Source: an uncultured SAR116 cluster alpha proteobacterium (GTDB lineage Bacteria; Pseudomonadota; Alphaproteobacteria; Puniceispirillales; Puniceispirillaceae). From it: a DNA stretch of 54,672 nucleotides. The DNA lies in NCBI GenBank assembly GCA_902578815.1, contig CACHEI010000013.1:1-54672 (forward strand). Direction: 5' to 3'. The notes below the pieces were generated by a model. The model had not been told where the DNA came from. It did not search any database and saw only the letters and a program-made list of their open reading frames with translations. The translations under genes were made by a program, and so were the position numbers. Below, one piece after another: positions 52,904-54,672 of this stretch. Position 1 is the stretch's first letter, and each line of letters begins with the position of its first letter.

Positions 52904-53713
52904 ATGGATCATCCGGAACCGAGATTTTTTGAACACACGAATAAGGTGCTGGCTCATTTGGAATGGGAAGCTATACGGTACATTTGTTTTGACGGTAGAC
53001 ATCTCGACATCAGCAATGCCTATCCGAAATATGAGAAGCGTCAGTCCTATTGGCTCGAGCCATTCAACACAAAAGCAACAGAAAGGCAACGTCATATCCG
53101 TCAGCTAGTTATGCAGCGAGAGATTGGAACCTTGGGTGATTTTTATGCCCTCTTGGAACCATTTCTTAAGCCCCGAGCCAGAGGTAAGGCCCTTAAGGAC
53201 AAGAAAAAAAGAACAGCGCAGGCCGCTTTTCAAAGAGCTAAGCTAGCTGACGCTTTCGTCGAAAACAGACCTTTAATGATCGAGGCCAGAAAGATTGCGA
53301 TGGAGTTATCAGAAGGCAAAGCTTCCAATCAACAGGTGGTTAACAAAGTAGATAAGATAATCGCGGAACATGGTGAGCATAAGCCACTTAGTGCAGCGCA
53401 GAAACAGACAGTAATCCAATTCGTCAAACGGCAGATTCAAAAGCACCAAAATTTGGACAAGGTCGAAAGACTAATTATCGATGCTGATGATAAAAATCTT
53501 TATTTCATGTGGGGTAAAATTAAACGACATTGCCCTGTGGGTGATACGATTGCTTGGCCTACTGCTCGAGCGGCAAAAGAAGCCCACTGTTCAAAGACTC
53601 TCATCGCTCCAATCATGAAACAGCTCGTATCACTTGGTGCCGTAACTCTTATTCAAGCTGGCAAGGCTGGCCGCAATTCTGGAAGAGCGGCTATTTATCG
53701 TCGAGAGCTATAA
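52904..53713 (+). CDS. Unknown protein with a C-terminal winged-helix-like end
   Basis: This 269-residue soluble protein is rich in Lys, Arg and Gln. The N-terminus (EPRFFEHTNKVLAHLEWEAI) is followed by long charged helices, and the C-terminus (ARAAKEAHCSKTLIAPIMKQ, LVSLGAVTLIQAGKAGRNSG, RAAIYRREL) reads like a winged helix in which helix, recognition helix and a beta-hairpin wing end in R-A-A-I-Y-R. This is reminiscent of plasmid/phage replication or regulatory proteins, but I know no family. It is isolated, in the AT-rich tail of the window. Confidence 0.55.
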   Translation: MDHPEPRFFEHTNKVLAHLEWEAIRYICFDGRHLDISNAYPKYEKRQSYWLEPFNTKATERQRHIRQLVMQREIGTLGDFYALLEPFLKPRARGKALKDKKKRTAQAAFQRAKLADAFVENRPLMIEARKIAMELSEGKASNQQVVNKVDKIIAEHGEHKPLSAAQKQTVIQFVKRQIQKHQNLDKVERLIIDADDKNLYFMWGKIKRHCPVGDTIAWPTARAAKEAHCSKTLIAPIMKQLVSLGAVTLIQAGKAGRNSGRAAIYRREL

Positions 53714-53778
53714 TAATCGAGGCCCTTATCCGTTCTTCAACCTAAAGAATTTCCGATACCTTAAATTATCAGCTTTGT

Positions 53779-53803
53779 GATTTCTACAGCTGCTGTAGAA
53801 ATC
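53779..53803. repeat. Perfect 11-bp inverted repeat
   Basis: The arms GATTTCTACAG and CTGTAGAAATC have a 3-base loop (CTG), 66 bp after the end of the unknown gene. It has no U-tract. It could be an mRNA 3' end structure or a protein-binding palindrome. Confidence 0.6.
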
Positions 53804-54408
53804 CAAATACTTCGGGAAGGAAGTTCGGTGCTCCACTTTTTGGCCAAGGGAGATGGAAGCACTGATGTAGTTCATTGATAATAAGTGTGAAGATATCCGC
53901 GGGGGGTGTCTGCGCCGTCTACAAAGAATTCCATAATTCATGCCACGGCAAGTTCGAATACAAACGCGTATATCAGAAGGACTCTGGCTAGGAACTTAAA
54001 CCTGGGGGATGGATGGTAGCGCTGACAACCAGGACTATAGCGGACCCAGTTTGCCACGGACCGCTGTCAGCATACGGTTCCATGGCTGGATTGGCAAAAG
54101 CGAGGTAATGCCCAACCGGCTTCCACCCAAACTATCGGTATGCCTAAACGCTTTAATTTGCAAACGTCGGTATTTTGCACGCTGAGTGAAACCACGCGGT
54201 TGTTGGTTCTTTTCTGTATTGCGCAGTGAGCTTGGTGACAGGCCAAGTTGACCTTGACGTTTATCTAAATAGCCCCACGGCTTTCTGCTATATGTCCCGT
54301 AAACGAGCCAAATGTTGATTGGTGGCCGCGCGGGCTGAGGATGTTTGGAAAACAATCCCTAATTAAATTTAAGATAGCCTTGACGACTATCGTCGACACC
54401 TAATTATT
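53804..54408. other. Gap without recognised gene
   Basis: A 106-codon minus-strand frame (54035-54355) is open, but its composition (many Arg, Pro, Ser; no motif) gives it little support. Nothing else is seen. Confidence 0.35.
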
Positions 54409-54672
54409 TTAAGTTTTCCAATCGGCGCTGGCAGCTACTAATGTAGCGGCAATATCGCGAGCGCCAAGCTGTCCAATCCGGGGGTAAAGGTTCCAGATAG
54501 CAGCGCTTGCCTCACCTATGATTGTTGATGATTTGCGTTGTAACTTTTCGGCAAGGACCTCTGTAGTGAATGGTTCTGCCAGATCGAACCATAAAGGAAT
54601 AGTTTGACCATCTATAAGATTTATCGTGCCACTAATCTGTAAGTCGGTCAAACCAGCATCACCCACCACGCT
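54409..54672 (-). CDS. C-terminal end of an unknown protein (runs off the window)
   Basis: The frame is open to the window edge; at least 86 residues are visible (DLQISGTINLIDGQTIPLWF, then EVLAEKLQRKSST and LGARDIAATLVAASADWKT). It begins inside the gene, as the frame continues through the last codon. No family was recognised. Composition (A/L/T-rich, regular strands and helices) suggests real protein. Confidence 0.5.
   Translation of the reverse strand, partial: SVVGDAGLTDLQISGTINLIDGQTIPLWFDLAEPFTTEVLAEKLQRKSSTIIGEASAAIWNLYPRIGQLGARDIAATLVAASADWKT

Noticed and set aside
54035..54355. 106-codon minus-strand frame near the right end
   Set aside because: There is no motif, no SD, and the composition is unlike the real genes.
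1..54672. CRISPR arrays, rRNA genes, intact insertion sequences
   Set aside because: No regularly spaced repeats, rRNA-like segments or transposases with terminal inverted repeats were found on reading both strands.

Overview
This looks like chromosome from a marine alphaproteobacterium of moderate GC, probably a SAR116/Puniceispirillum-like lineage. That placement is an inference. It rests on alphaproteobacterial-type small proteins, two MttB-family methyltransferases, a ScfR-type regulator, CaiB/MmgE catabolic genes and a GrdB-like selenoprotein; there is no rRNA or marker gene to test it.

Layout. (1) 0.3-0.7 kb: a truncated MotA/ExbB/ZorA-like membrane protein. (2) 1-9.4 kb: a complete glycerol / glycerol-3-phosphate module. 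glpR-glpD-ugpBAEC lies on the minus strand and glpK diverges from it. A 16-bp palindrome of GlpR-operator type sits between them. (3) 9.5-14.5 kb: accessory region with a D-threonine-aldolase-like C-terminal fragment, an ICMT-like methyltransferase, an HGGxSTGP-motif protein and a 2-kb AT-rich insert. The insert is bounded by 15-bp direct repeats that resemble a tRNA 3' end, and it carries a GNAT gene and a truncated integrase. (4) 14.6-21 kb: a selenocysteine island with selA, selB, the tRNA-Sec gene selC (anticodon TCA) and, convergent to them, a GrdB-like selenoprotein split by one in-frame TGA read here as Sec152 in a U-x-x-C motif. selD is not in the window. (5) 21.4-27.1 kb: secreted 5'-nucleotidase, small secreted protein, MetC-like lyase and an ABC-F ATPase. 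(6) 27.2-46.7 kb: a catabolic region with two MttB-like methyltransferases that have no in-frame stop at the pyrrolysine position, a ScfR regulator, a glyoxylate-type aminotransferase, two SDRs, ALDH, a DapA-like aldolase, a 2OG-Fe oxygenase, an HMG-CoA-lyase-like enzyme, enoyl-CoA hydratase, a CaiB CoA-transferase, an MmgE/PrpD protein and a tartrate/D-malate dehydrogenase. (7) 46.7-51.8 kb: an iron-type periplasmic binding protein behind a Fur-like box, a decayed TauD dioxygenase, a SAF-domain oxidoreductase and an HpaB-type monooxygenase. (8) 51.8-54.7 kb: a sparse AT-rich tail with one unknown protein and the end of another.

How the genes may work together. Region 2 imports and burns glycerol-3-phosphate and glycerol. 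Region 4 makes and uses selenocysteine. Region 6 looks like breakdown of methylated amines or amino-acid-like compounds, with glyoxylate and CoA-thioester branches; one half (MmgE/PrpD, CaiB, hydratase, lyase) matches the logic of an itaconate or 3-methylglutaconate route. Several decayed genes (DDAH-like, DMT exporter, SulP, TauD, integrase, aldolase) lie between the intact operons, which suggests a genome with active gene turnover. All functional calls are from reading the translated sequence by eye; no database search was run.
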